A DNA stretch of 64,000 nucleotides from Cervus elaphus (GCF_910594005.1 NC_057818.1:60090001-60154000); one strand, 5' to 3'; counted from the stretch's first letter, positions 44,028-56,137 are shown. Notes: generated from the sequence alone by a model not told the origin. A program made the numbers and translations.

Positions 44028-46999
44028 TTAGTTCAGTTCAGTTGCTCAGTCACATCCAACTACTTGTGGGCCCACGGACTGCAGCATGCCAGGCTCCATG
44101 TCCAGCACCAACTGCCAGAGCTTGCTCAAACTCATGTCCATCAAGTCAGTGATGCCATCTAATCATCTCATCCTGTCGTCCCCTTCTCCTGCCTTCAATC
44201 CTTCACAGCATTATGGTCTTTTCCAATGAATCCGTTCTTCCTCAAGTGGCCAAAGTATTGGTGCTTCAGCTTCAGCATCAGCCTTCCAGTGAATACTCAG
44301 GACTGATTTCCATTAGGACTGACTGGTCTGATCTCCGTGCAGTTCAAGGAATTCTCAAGAGTCTTCTCCAACACCACAGTTCAAAGGCATCAATTTCTGT
44401 ACTCTGCTTTTTTGTGGTCCAACTCTCACATCCACCCACCACTACAGGAAAAACCATAGCTTTGACTAGATGGACCTTTGTCAACAATGTAATGTCTCTG
44501 CTTTTTAATATGCTATCTAAGTTGATCATAACTTTTCTTCAAAGCAGCAAGCATCTTTTAATTTCATGGCTGCATGACCATCTGCAGTGATTTTGGAGAC
44601 CAAGGAAATAAATTCTGTCACTGTTTCCATTGTTTCTCCAGCTATTTTACGTGAAATCATGGGACCACATGCCATGATCTTTGTTTTCAAATCTTGAGTT
44701 TTAAGCCAGTTTTTTCACTCTCCTTTTTCACATTCATCCAGAGGTTCTGTAGTTACTCTTCACTTTCTGCCAAAAGGGTGGTGTCATCTGCATATCTGAA
44801 GTTGCTGACATTTCTCCTGGCAATCTTGATACCAACTTGTGCTTCATCCAGCCTGGCATTTCGCATGATCTATTCTGCATATAAATTAAATAAGCAGGGT
44901 GACATTATACAACCTTGATGTACTCCTTTCCCCATTTGGAACCAGTCCATGCTTCCATGTCCATTCTAACAGTTGCTTCTTGACTTGCATGCAGATTTCA
45001 CAGGAGGCAGGTCAGGAGATCTGGTACTCTTCTCTCTTGAATAATTTTCCATAGTCTATTGTGATCCACACAGTCAAAGGCTTTTTTGTGTTCAATCATG
45101 CATAAGTAGATGTTTTTCTAGAACTCTCTTGCTTTTTTGATGATCCAGTGGAAGTTGGTAATTTGATCTCTGGCTCCTCAGCATTTTGTAAATCCAGCTT
45201 GTACATCTGGAAGTTCTTGGTTCACATACTGTTGAAGCTGGGCTTGGAGAATTCTGATCATTACTTTGCTCTCCTGTGAGATGAGTGCAATTGTGTGGTA
45301 GTTTGAACAATCTTTTGCATTGCCTTTCTTTGGGATTGGAATGAAATCAGAACTTTTCCAGTCCTGTGGCCACTGCTGAGTTTTCCATACTTGCTGGCAT
45401 ATTGAGTGCAGTACGTTCACAGAGTCATCTACTAGGACTTGAAATAGCTCATCTGGAATTCCATTACTTCCACGAGGTTTGCTTGTCGAGATGCTTCCTA
45501 AGGGTCATTTGACTTCAGACACCAGGATGTCTGGATCTAGGTGAGTGTGAGTGATCACACCATTGTGGTTATCTGGGTCATAAGATTTTTAGGTATAGTC
45601 TTCTGTGTATTCTTGCCAACTCTTCTTAATATCTTCTGCTTCTGTTAGGTCCATACCATTTCTGTCCTTTACTGTGCCCATCTCTGCATGAAATGTTCCC
45701 TCGGTATCTCCTATTTTCTTGAAGAGATACCTAGCCATTCTCTTTCTATTGGTTTCCTCTATTTCTTTGCATTGATCACTGAAGATGGCTTTCTTATCTC
45801 TCCTTGTTATTCCCTGGTAGTCTGCATTCAGATGGGTATATCTGTCCTTTTCTCCTTTTCCTTTGTCATCTCTTTTTTTCTCAGCTAATTGTAAGGCCTC
45901 CTTACACAACCATTTTGACTTTTTGCATTTCTTTTTCTTTGGAGTGTTCTTGAACAGTGCCTCCTGTACAATGTCACCAACCTCCGTCCACAGTTCTTAA
46001 GGCACTCTGTCTATCAGCTCTAATCACTTGAAACTGTTTGTCACTTCCACTGTATAATTGTAATGGATTTGATTGAGGTCATACCTGAATGGTTAGTGGT
46101 TTTCCCACTTTCTTCAATTTCAGTCTGAATTTGGCAATAAGGAGTTCATTATCTGAGCCACAGTCAGCTCCTGATATTGTTTTTGCTGACTGTATAGAGT
46201 CTCCCCATCTTTGGCCGCAAGGAATATAATCAGTCTGATTTCAGTGTTGACCATCTGGTGATGTCCATCTGGTGTATAGTTGTCCCTTGTATTGTTGAAA
46301 GAGGGTGTTTGCTATGTCCAGTGCGTTTTCTTGGCAAATCTCTGTTAGCCTTTGCCCTGCTTCATTTAGTTCTCCAGGCCAAACTTGCCTGCTACTCCAG
46401 AATCTCTTGATTACCTACTTTTGTATTCCAGTCCCCTATGATAAAAAGAACTTCTTTTTTGGTGTTAGTTCTAGAACGTCTTGTAGGTCTTCATCAAACC
46501 ATTCAGCTTGAGGTTCTTCAGCATTGATGGTTGGGGCATTGACCTGGATTACTGTGATATTGAATGCTTTGCCTTGGAAATGAACAGAGATCATTCTGTC
46601 ACTGTTGAGATTACAGCCAAATACGGCACTTCGGACTCTTTTGTTAAATATGAGGGTTACTCCATTTCTTCTAAGGGATTCTTGCACATAGTAGTACATA
46701 TAATGGTCATCCGAATTAAATTCGCCTGTTCCAGCCCATTCTAGTTCACTGATTCCTAAAATGTCAATGTTCACTCCTCCTTTCTCCTATTTGACCACTT
46801 CCAATGTCCTTTGGTTCATGGATCTAACATTCCAGGTTCCTATGCAATATTGTTCTTTGCATCAGACTTTACTTCCATCATCAGTCACATCCATAGCTGA
46901 GCATTGTTTACTTTGGCACCTTCTCTTCGTTCTTTCTCGAGTTGTTTCTCCACTCTTTCTGGTAGCTGGAGAGCCTCATGTAAATCTGTGAAGTCTAAT
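44028..46999 (-). mobile_element. BovB nearly full length, antisense, copy B
   Basis: Counterpart of 11,894-14,865. The best open piece on the minus strand is the endonuclease N-terminus at 46,436-46,774, with ISELEWAGTGEFNSDDH followed by NAPT. Other pieces are at 45,589-45,909 and 45,178-45,420. It is broken by stops. Confidence 0.94.
46436..46774 (-). pseudogene. BovB endonuclease N-terminal fragment
   Basis: A 112-residue open stretch beginning MNIDILGISELEW, where the Glu of SELEW is the expected metal-binding residue, and running to the FDEDLQDVLE region. Upstream and downstream frames are lost. Confidence 0.85.
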
Positions 47000-47121
47000 C
47001 ATGCCCTCACACCATACACAAAAATAAACTCAACATGGCTCCAAGAGTTAAACAGAATATATGACACCATAAAACTGCTAGAAGAGAACATAGGCAACAC
47101 TTTCTCTTGCATAAATTGCAG
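47000..47121 (+). mobile_element. Short L1 ORF2 fragment, copy B
   Basis: Counterpart of 14,866-14,983 (TPYTKINSTW, KLLEENIGNTFS). Confidence 0.75.
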
Positions 47122-48010
47122 GATCACCCTTAGAAGTCCCAGGATCAAACAGACAGACTCTTACAGTTTCTATTACATTTAGGTTTGACTTCATAAAATA
47201 CAACAGCCTGGGAGGTTTAAATATAGACAGCTTTCCCAGTTTTTCACAGTTCTGGAGGCTAGAAGTACATGATCAAGTTGTCAGTGTGTTGGCTTTTTGT
47301 GAAGCCTCCAACTTGCATTTCAGATTTTCTTTTAATTTTGCACTGATGCACAAGTTCTAGTGGCATATTGTTTCCTCTCCAGGATGCTCCTGAATTAAGA
47401 ACTTGGTAAAATAATTGAGCCATCAGATCTACGTGATTTGATTCATAATTGTTTTCAAATCCTCACTCTTTTTCCTATTTATTTGTTCTGCACCCAATTC
47501 TTATCACAGGGTTCAATAATAATAAAGTTTATTTGCTACAAAATTTCCATAATAAGTGGCATTGAATTATGAAAATGAGTCTAAATTGATATAAGTTTTG
47601 CCAGTGGTTCCTATCATGAGTTCTTGATGATGTTCCTCCTTTTCCTTTTGTCTCTTCAAATATACTTCCCAGGTGTTTTGTCTCATTCCATTTCTTTACC
47701 AATACTTTGATTGACGGTTCCATTCAATGGTTGAAGGTGAGGAAAGTACTAGTATTAGGGCAGAGACTCATCTCAGGCAAGTGAAGAATCCAGAGGGACG
47801 CACATGGTTTGTGTCAGTCCCTAATGTGTGTGATTTCAGCATTTCTTCCTCGTGAGACCATGCCCTTCAGGGATCATGGAAAAGCAAATGCCTCTCAAGT
47901 AGAGCCAGTTGTCTCCTAAGGCTGCTAACTAGAAACTTGTAATTGTTTCCAGTAATTAACAACTGAGAGAAAAGTTTCCAGAAATGTTCTCAGCTCCCAA
48001 GCCTGCATTC
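47122..48010. other. V1R upstream intergenic region, copy B
   Basis: Counterpart of 14,984-15,899. No gene or known element. Confidence 0.5.
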
Positions 48011-48226
48011 CCATCACTGCTGCGGGTGAAAAGCTAATTGCTGTTTTGACGGGAGGGGAGGGGAGCACAGCGTCTCAAACCCATTTATCAAGATCTGGCT
48101 GCCTCCCTCCCACACACATAATATGACCATCCCACCGAGCCCTTGTCCTGGAAGCTGGAAGGTATGTTCGTTGTACTTTCGTCTGAGCAGCAGAGTCTGT
48201 GAGAGAAAGGCAGATCAAGATTCTGG
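48011..48226 (+). other. Candidate 5' non-coding exon of V1R copy B
   Basis: Counterpart of 15,900-16,113. Ends at the donor GGGTAAGTG, with GT at 48,227-48,228. The 5' limit is arbitrary and transcription is inferred. Confidence 0.4.
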
Positions 48227-48228
48227 GT

Positions 48229-48889
48229 AAGTGATCACATCAGAAACTGACACCAACACCAATTTGTTGACATTTCAGCAAGTCTAGCACGTCAGTGTAT
48301 GAGAGACACAAGGATCCATGCTTTACAAGTGCCAAATTTTGCCTCTGTGTCTTGTATGTTAATGTCAACTGAAAATATTACTTCATTGCTAATATATTCA
48401 CTGGGCTCAGACAATAACATACTGATTCAGCATATGAATGAACAATAATTTGTTTTTTCTTAAACTGTTTTATCACATGCTAATGTTTTATGCCCTAAGG
48501 TTTATTGCCTACATATGATTATTCAAACATTTATATAATGCATGTTATTTATTTGTGTTTCTGTCACGGGAAAAAAAGAGTCTTTGTGTTGCCATCCTCA
48601 TGGTGAGACATTCTCATCTTCATGACACTGCTTTGTCCCGAGGCAGGCTCCTGCTGTATTCTACTGCCAGCAGTGATGTTCATGTGTTAAGATGCTAAGA
48701 CTTAATTCATAATACATGGTACCATAGAATAAAGCTTTAAAAATACATGGAATCATGTTATAGCAAAATTAAAAGATACCACAGGTCTACAAACAGAAAA
48801 GCTGTGAAATCAAAATCCAATACAGATCTGGTTTATTATATGCCTGCAACTAACTAGCTGTTTGGCATGGCTGGTGATCAGTGCATGCT
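48229..48889. other. Possible intron sequence, copy B
   Basis: Counterpart of 16,120-16,780. No element recognised. Confidence 0.5.
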
Positions 48890-49012
48890 CTTTTTTTGCT
48901 TTTGGCTGTGCATCAAAGTTCATCAGATCTTAGATCCTGGACCAGGGATTTAACCTGGACCCTCTGTGATGCAAGGCAGGGTCTTAATCATTTAAGCACC
49001 TGGGGGGTTCCT
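48890..49012 (-). mobile_element. CHR-type SINE, antisense, copy B
   Basis: Counterpart of 16,781-16,900, with a longer T-run and GACCAGGGATTTAACC. Confidence 0.75.
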
Positions 49013-49361
49013 CAAACCACTGTCTTGAGCAGCCCAATGGGATTCAGTTCTCACTCTGCACTAAGAAGCAGGTGTGGCAAATACTTAACCAGTTTGGGGG
49101 TAGGTTACACTCCTCTGTATAACTAAGGTCCCTTCAGTTCCTGCCTAATATTTGTGAAGAATAAAGAAGTGATCACATGAGTATCTTCAGTGATTAATTT
49201 AACATATTAGTTCTCTTTAAATGTTATACATGAAACCCTTTAAAGGTGCTGGTAACAGAAATGCAAGAAGCAAATATTTCCAAGTGGGAACTATTGTTAA
49301 GTGGAGAATATTGGATTTCAGTTGACATGATGCATGTAACCCATGCCTCATATTCCCACGC
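49013..49361. other. Proximal V1R upstream sequence, copy B
   Basis: Counterpart of 16,901-17,250. No repeat or promoter box stands out. Confidence 0.45.
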
Positions 49362-49363
49362 AG
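49362..49363 (+). promoter_or_regulatory. Candidate splice acceptor before V1R copy B
   Basis: AG of ATATTCCCACGCAG, 41 bases before the ATG. Same position as in copy A. Confidence 0.4.
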
Positions 49364-49404
49364 GACATTCTAACTCAAAAGTACCAGTGACTGTGAACTG
49401 AAAG

Positions 49405-50346
49405 ATGGCAAGCAGCTTTTTCATGATAGGCATGATCATCTTAACACAGACCATGGTTGGAATCCTGGGGAATATCTCACTCATGTGCAGTTATGTCATG
49501 CTTCACTTCTTGGGTTACAGGTTAAGGTCCACAGACTTGATCCTTAAGCACCTGATTGTGGCCAACTCCTTGGTCCTCCTCTGTAAAGGGGTCCCCCAGA
49601 CAATGGCAGTCTTTGGGTGGAAGCATTTCTGCAGTGATTTTGGCTGCAAACTTCTCTTCTTTCTGCACAGAGTGGGGAGGGGAGTGTCCATCGGTAGCAT
49701 CTGCCTCTTGAGTGTCTTTCAGGTGATCACGATCAGTCCCTGGAACTCCAGGTGGGCAGCGCTGAAAGTAACAGCTCCCAAGTACGTGGTTCTCTCTATT
49801 TTCCTGTGTTGGATCCTGCAAATGCTGGTAAATGTCATTTTTCCTTTCCATATGACTGGCAAATGGAGTGAAAAAAACACCACAGAGGAAAGAGATTTTG
49901 GCTACTGTTCTTCTATTGTTACTGACAAGTCTGAAGACGCCTTGTATGCAGCATTGCTATTATTCCCTGATGTTTTATGTTTGGGGCTCATGCTCTGGGC
50001 TGGCAGCTCCATGGTTCTCATCCTGTACAGACATAAGCAGCAGGTCCAGCACATTTGCAGGACTGACACCTCCTCCAGGTCCTCCCCTGAGTCCAGAGCT
50101 ACTAAATCCATCCTTCTCCTCGGGAGCACCTTTGTCTGCTTTTATATTCTTTCCTCCATCTGTCAAGTTCTTTTGGCTCTTTTTGATCAGCCCAGCTGGT
50201 TCCTTGTGGACATGAGTATAATGATTGCAGCGTGTTTCCCAACTGTCAGCCCCTTTCTGCTCATGAGCCATAACTCCAGTGTACACAGGCTCTATTTGGC
50301 CTGGATAAGAAATGCAAAGTCCTCTAGTATTATGAGAAAAGTGTGA
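49405..50346 (+). CDS. Vomeronasal type-1 receptor (V1R), copy B
   Basis: Intact 313-residue receptor, paralogue of the gene at 17,295 with the same start, length and seven-membrane layout. TM3 carries HRVGRGVSIGSICLLSVFQV, and TM7 ACFPTVSPFLLMS. Cys81 and Cys168 are kept. By hand alignment it differs from copy A at 30 residues, with 14 further silent codons. Notable changes from A to B are loss of the N149 glycosylation sequon (NIT to HMT), retention of the N158 sequon (NTT), and four extra cysteines (S60C, R76C, R218C, Y245C). Several changes fall in TM1 (V17M, F24I, L27M, I31V, I32M) and around TM6-TM7 (T252I, G258A, R265W, L266F). No disabling mutation was seen. Role: pheromone-type chemoreceptor in vomeronasal neurons, by family. 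The exact name is unknown. Confidence 0.95.
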   Translation: MASSFFMIGMIILTQTMVGILGNISLMCSYVMLHFLGYRLRSTDLILKHLIVANSLVLLCKGVPQTMAVFGWKHFCSDFGCKLLFFLHRVGRGVSIGSICLLSVFQVITISPWNSRWAALKVTAPKYVVLSIFLCWILQMLVNVIFPFHMTGKWSEKNTTEERDFGYCSSIVTDKSEDALYAALLLFPDVLCLGLMLWAGSSMVLILYRHKQQVQHICRTDTSSRSSPESRATKSILLLGSTFVCFYILSSICQVLLALFDQPSWFLVDMSIMIAACFPTVSPFLLMSHNSSVHRLYLAWIRNAKSSSIMRKV

Positions 50347-50810
50347 ATTCTATTTATTTCTATAATGGTTGGTTGCCAGTTTATTTATTCACCCTCAGAA
50401 TCCTAATTTAAATTTTGAATCTCAAGACAATCTTATACCGGACATGCCAAGTATCTTCTTCAACATAAAGACCAATTGAAATATATTGTCATGAAATATG
50501 AATATAACAGTGAAGCTTTATTGTGGAAATGGAGTTCAGGTTTATGCAATACACAACGGGTCTTGAAATAATCTGCATATTATGAAGTGTTCAGATGTGT
50601 TACTTTTAGTCTAACCAAAAAAATTTCCAAGAAATGAGTAGGTATGGAATTATAGATTCAAGTATACATGAAAATGGATCAATGTGTACAGTAGTCAGAA
50701 ATAAAATTGAAGAAATTAATGTCCTTACAGTGTAAACATAGCCTGGTTAGCACTCGAAGGTAAAATCAGGTAAGAGTTTGGGAGCCAGTTACAAGTTTAT
50801 AGTTAACATT
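50347..50810. other. V1R 3' flank, copy B
   Basis: Counterpart of 18,237-18,705, with the AATAAA at 50,700. Nothing else recognised. Confidence 0.5.
50700..50705 (+). promoter_or_regulatory. Candidate poly(A) signal (AATAAA) of V1R copy B
   Basis: Conserved with 18,591-18,596. Use is inferred. Confidence 0.35.
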
Positions 50811-51286
50811 GTGTTTTTTTTCTTTTTCCTTTATTTATATTAGTTGGAGACTAATTAATTTACAATATTGTAGTGGTTTTTGCCATACATTGATATGAAT
50901 CAGTCATGGATTTGCATGTGTTCCTCATCCTGAACCCTGCTCCCACCTCCCTCCCACCTCCCTCCTAGGGTCATCCTAGGGCACCAGCCCTGAGCACTTG
51001 TCTCATGCATCAAACCTAGACTGACAATCTGTTTCACAGTTGACAATATATATGTTTGAATGTTATTCTCTCAGATTATCCCACCCTCGCCTTCTCCCAC
51101 AGAGTCCAAAAGTCTGTTCTATACATCTGTGTCTCTTTTTCTGTCTTGCATATAAAGTTATCATCACCATCTTTCTAAATTCCATATATATGCCTTAGTA
51201 TACTGTATTGGTGTTTTTCTTTCTGGCTTACTTCACTTTGTATAATGGGCTCCAGTTTCATCCACCTCATTAGAACTGATTTAAAT
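50811..51286 (-). mobile_element. L1-BT-like 3' end, antisense, copy B
   Basis: Counterpart of 18,706-19,182. Confidence 0.88.
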
Positions 51287-51419
51287 GTTAAGAGGAAATG
51301 GCAGTTTTATTAGAAAGAGTCTTGCAGGAAGATTATCACATTAAAATATTTTCATGTAGAAATGAGCAGTTTGAAGTGAAGTACAATAAAAAACATGTCA
51401 AAAGAAAACTATATTTCAG

Positions 51420-52001
51420 CAGATTTTTCAAACTGAAATATATTTGACATATAACATTGTGGAAATTTCAAGTACAAGATTTGTTAATTTGTTACATGTA
51501 AATATTGTAATATGAATATCATTACAACCACATATCACAATGCAGAACTCTTCTTTTATGTCAAAAATTTCATTTAATTTTAGTTGATTTACAGTATTAT
51601 GGTAGTGGCAGAGGTGCAACATTGTGGTTCAATATATAGGTTATACTTTGTTTTAAGCTATTATGAGCTATTGGCCATATTCCCTGTGCTGTAAAGTATG
51701 TCCTTGTAGTTTATTTATTTATTTTTTATACATAGTAGTGTGTACTTCTGAATCTTTACTCTGTCTTGCCCCTTCCCACTTTCTCTCCCCACTGGTAAAC
51801 ACTGGTTTATTCTCTATGTGCAAGAGTCTTTTTCTACTCCATTATTTTCATCCATTTGTACTAGATTTAGATTGCGTATGTCAGGTGATAATATACCGTA
51901 TTTGTCTTTCTCTGTCTGACATAATTCACTAAACAGAATGATACTCAGGTCCATCTATGTTAGAAGCAGCAAAATTTTATCCTTAAGGGGTGAGGAATAT
52001 T

Positions 52002-52039
<38 letters not shown>

Positions 52040-52781
52040 CTGTTTTCATTAGTTAGTTATTTGGTGGAGATATTAGGGTTTTCTATATAAAGTATCATTT
52101 CTCTTTAGTAGTGATAGTGTTACTTCTTCTCTTAGGTGTTGGAGGTCTCTTATTATATTTTTGTCCAAATGCTGTGGCTAGGATCTCCACACTGTTAAAC
52201 CAGAGTGGCAAGAGTGAGCATCCTTCTCTTGGTCCTGATTTTAGAGGAAAAAGCTGTCAGATATCCACCTCTGTGGGTTTGTCATAAATGGCCTTTTAAT
52301 TTTGAGAGTATTTTCTCTATGCCCATTTTTCTAAGAGTATTTACCATGAATGGATGTTCGATTTTGTCAATGCTTTTTCTACGTCTGTTGACACAATCTT
52401 GTGTTTCTCTTACTTTTTTTAATGTGGTGTATCACGTGGATTGATTTGTGGATTTTTAACCATCCTTGCATCTCTGGAAGAATGCTACATGATAATCATT
52501 TATGATACCTTTTATAGATTGTTGAATTCTGTCTGCTAATATTTTCTTGAAAACTTTTTTCAACCATATTCATGAAGAAAATGATCTGTAATTTTCTGTA
52601 GTGTTTCATTATAGTACTGATTTCAGTGTAGAGATAGCCTGATAGAAAATATTTAAGAGTGTTCCCGTCCTCTTCAACTTTTTGGAATAGTTTAAGAATG
52701 ATAGATGTTATTTTAAAAAATGTTTCAAAGGATCACATGTGATACCCTCAATCCTGGACATTGTTTACTGATAAGATTTTT
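51420..52781 (-). mobile_element. Old L1, antisense, copy B
   Basis: Counterpart of 19,325-20,704, with the shorter TG tract at 52,003-52,036. The continuation after the BovB lies beyond the window. Confidence 0.8.
52003..52036. repeat. (TG)n microsatellite, copy B
   Basis: About 17 TG units, shorter and purer than the copy-A allele. Confidence 0.95.
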
Positions 52782-52863
52782 ATTCAGTTCAATTCAGTTC
52801 AGTCACTCATCATGTCCGACTCTTTGCAACCCCATGAACCACAGTACACCAGGCCTCCCTGTC
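52782..52863 (-). mobile_element. BovB 3' end, antisense (left of provirus B)
   Basis: Counterpart of 20,705-20,786, ending GGCCTCCCTGTC. The last six bases (52,858-52,863) are the left target duplication, repeated at 62,456-62,461. Confidence 0.9.
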
Positions 52864-53265
52864 TGTCAGTGGGTGTTTAACAGGAGGATTCCTATGTGCT
52901 ATTTCTCATAAATCCTCTGTTCCTTATCAGTGGAACAGCAAGCTGCTCCCAGTGCTGGAGTCAGTGTGTGAGACAGACTTGAGTCTCCCTCAGTAAACAT
53001 TCTCTTTATGACAAAACTGCTTTTTTTCGATCCTCTTTCTTGAGATATGCATTGTCTCTTGACCTTATGACCAATATTAATCCCTTGTTCCCTTGGTAAT
53101 GATTGCTGTACGTTTAATTTTCTGAACTTTATCATTGTTGAAAGAAATTCGTTGTAAAACCGCCTACATATACTCACAAAAAGATCATTAAAGCACCTTT
53201 GCTCCATCAGAGCCAACGTCCTCGTGCCTTTTTTGTCTCTCTCTATCCATTAAAGGACCCCAACA
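52864..53265 (+). repeat. 5' LTR of provirus B (402 bp, internally deleted)
   Basis: TGTCAGTGGGTGTTTAACAG to CCCCAACA, with the same ~230-bp deletion as the copy-A 5' LTR. By eye it differs from that LTR at about 7-8% of positions. Confidence 0.92.
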
Positions 53266-53267
53266 AG

Positions 53268-53286
53268 TGGCACCCAGAACAGGGAC
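53268..53286 (+). promoter_or_regulatory. Retroviral primer binding site, tRNA-Lys type
   Basis: TGGCACCCAGAACAGGGAC, two bases after the LTR. It is a close but imperfect match to the lysine-3 tRNA complement (one extra base and one or two substitutions). Confidence 0.82.
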
Positions 53287-53351
53287 TCTGCTATTCGTGG
53301 CATTTCAGACGGAGTGACTCAGGGCCTATTGAGGTCAGTAAGTACTAAGAC

Positions 53352-55060
53352 ATGGGCCAAACGGCTAAAAAGCCACCTCATTTCTCTACTTAACTTCAAA
53401 CGGCTGGAAAGCCCCATCATCTCTCTACTTTACTTCATCATTTGTTTAAAGCTCAGGGACTTTTGGTTTTGCACCAACAAATAGAAGCTTGCCTTTAAAC
53501 AGTGGTTAATTATAATCCTTGGTTCCCTGATAAAGACAGTTTTGATTTAGAAATTTGGTACTGGGTCAAAGAAAATGTTGAACAAGCCACCAAATGGAGA
53601 AAAAATATTCCAATTGATTTCTGGCCCCTATGGGCTCTCATTGAAGCTGTTATTCTGCCATTTCAAGGTAACTCTAGCCCTCCTAATATTCGACAAGAGA
53701 CAGAACACTTATTACATGAATATAAATTAAATGATAAAACTTTACAAAAGGCCCAATTAGAACAACAGAAAATATTTCAGAATTTTCCTACAAGCCCTGC
53801 CCCGGCTGCTCCGAATGCTCCTCCTCTGCCAGCAGGCACAAATCCAAAAGTCTCTCCTTTGATAGAACCTAATGATTCTTACAACGACTCTCCTGAGACA
53901 CTTTTTGACACCAAAACTGGCAATCCTTTTTAAGATAATAGTGATAAGTCCCTAGTACAGATTTATGTTTGCAAAAAATCAGTACATACTCACTCTCCTC
54001 CATGACAGAAGCTCTCTGAATTACTGGTGTGCAATCACAAGTCTCTGAACCAGATGGTTTCTCCACCTTTCTGGTTTTAAGAAATTCTGATGCTCAAGGG
54101 CACAAAATACCTCAATATGAAGGTATTAGTTTTTTTTTTTTTTTTTTTTTTTTACATGCAACAAACAAAAAAGGCTGTAACTGTGTATGGCCCACATTCG
54201 TCTTTTAATAAAGAGCTTCTAAATGCTGTGGCATCTTCTATTGGAAACTTTATTCCCTGTGATTGGCAAATTCTAGTAAAAGCTCTCCTTAAACCAGGAG
54301 AATATCTTCAATGGACAATGTGGTTTCATGATATAGCCAGAGATCATGCTAACAAGAATGCCCGAGCTGGCACTCCCAACACCAAATGACTTTGGAAATG
54401 TTAACTGACACCAGGCAATTTGATGCCATAGAAGCTCAAATACAATGCCATTCCTTGCTGCATGAACAATTAAAAACAGTGGCCCTAGAAACTTGGGGTC
54501 GAATTACTTCTCAAGGAGAGCCTACAGGTAGCTACACCAAAATATTACAAGGACCTAACGAAAAGTATGCTGATTTTTTAGCTAGATTAGAAACTGTTAT
54601 TTCCCGTACTGTAATTGGAGAAGAAGTCAAAAGACAGCTAGAGAAATTACTTGTTTATGAGAAAGCAAATCAGGAGTGTCAAAGAGCTTTCACTCCAATT
54701 CATGAGACTGGGACTATTATTGATTATATGAAGACTTGTCTCAATCTAGGATAGAAACTCAAAAGATGCAAATGCTAGCTGAGACAATGGCTATTGCCTT
54801 TAGAGAGGAAAATGAAGGATGCTTTACAAGTAGAGATAAAAACCATTTAAAAAGGGACTGCCCTAAGAAGGTTAATAAACAAACCTCCAAGAATTTGCCC
54901 TCACTGCCATAGAGGAAGGCATTGGGCCAAAGATTGTAAATCTAAATTTGATATTGAAGGAACACCTCTCCCAAGAAACTCCAAGCAAGGGACCCCCCCA
55001 GGTCCCCTTCAACAAAAACCAGGGGCAAATTCCACATTTTCCCTCAAACCCTCAATATCC
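53352..55060 (+). pseudogene. Proviral gag remnant, copy B
   Basis: Starts MGQTAKKP at 53,352 and meets a stop within 13 codons. Matrix sequence is then readable at 53,502-53,933 (PWFPDKDSFDLEIWYWVKEN and the proline-rich linker). Capsid pieces are at 54,090-54,389 and 54,386-54,754, with the major homology region starting at 54,548. The first zinc finger again has Ser for its second Cys. The second finger is a complete C-x2-C-x4-H-x4-C (54,896-54,937), unlike copy A. A 24-base T-run at 54,130-54,153 replaces 7 T in copy A. Confidence 0.9.
54130..54153. repeat. Expanded T-run inside gag, copy B
   Basis: Twenty-four consecutive T against seven at 22,056-22,062 in copy A. No target duplication or extra sequence accompanies it. 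Confidence 0.9.
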
Positions 55061-55335
55061 GGCAGTGTTGCCGTCAACATATCAGCCCTAAATGATTTTC
55101 CCCTTTACCCTCAAGCAGTCCCTTCTACAATCCCTACCGGACTTTTTGGGCCCCCACCCCTATAAATCTTCGGTCTTTACTCAGCTGATCTAGTTTGACT
55201 TGTAAAGGAATTTCTGTTCACACTGGAATGATTAATTCAGATTTTAAAGGAGAACTTCAAATCATTATGTCATCACAGATTCTAGGGCAATTCAAAAAGG
55301 AGGACAAAATTGCTCAATTAGTTCTTTTGCCTTAC

Positions 55336-55800
55336 TTAGTTCAGTCGCTCAGTCATGTGCTACTCTTTGTGATCCCAGGAATCACAGCAGGCCAGGCTTC
55401 CCTGTCCATCACAAACTCCCGGAGTTCACACAAACTCATGCCCATCGAGTCGGTGATGCCATCCAACCATCTCATCCTCTGTCGTCCCCTTCTCCTCCTG
55501 CTCCCAATCCCTCCCAGCATCAGGGTCTTTTCCAATGAGTCAACTCTTCGCATGAGATGGCCAAAATATTGGAGTTTCAGCTTCAACATCAGTCCCTCCA
55601 ATGAACACCCAGAACCTATCTCCTTCAGGATGGACTGGTTGGATCTCCTTGTAGTCCAAGGGACTCTCAAGAGTCTTCTCCAGCACCACAGTTCAAAATC
55701 ATCAATTTTTTGGCACTTAGGTTTCTTCACAGTCCAACTCTCAGATCCATACATAACCGGTGTAAAAACCATAGACTTGACCAGATGGACCTTTCTTGGC
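55336..55800 (-). mobile_element. BovB fragment in dUTPase, antisense, copy B
   Basis: Counterpart of 23,243-23,706. Its minus strand is open over 55,868-55,353, but this is truncated LINE sequence and not a gene. Confidence 0.9.
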
Positions 55801-56137
55801 AACACATTTCTATTAACTCCTCTAATGATATATGGACTGGCAGATTCAACAGTACAGAGCAAAAACAATCCTTATGGATATCATTGGTATCTGAATATGC
55901 CTGACCAAATATAAATATCAAAATTAATGGTAAAAGATTTTCTGGTCTCCTTGACACTGGATCTGATATTACTATTATTTCCAAACACTTACGGCCCAAA
56001 TCATGGCCTATACAAAAAAAATCTCTTCCCAAATTGCAGGAATTTCTCAAACCAAAATGCAAGAAGTCTATCAAAGTGTTCAAATATACCCCTGTGAGGG
56101 ACCAGAAGGCCAACATGCAACATTAAGACCTTATGTG

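Noticed and set aside
55353..55868. A 171-codon minus-strand open frame
   Set aside because: It is the C-terminal part of a truncated BovB inserted in the provirus, with no start context or upstream domains.
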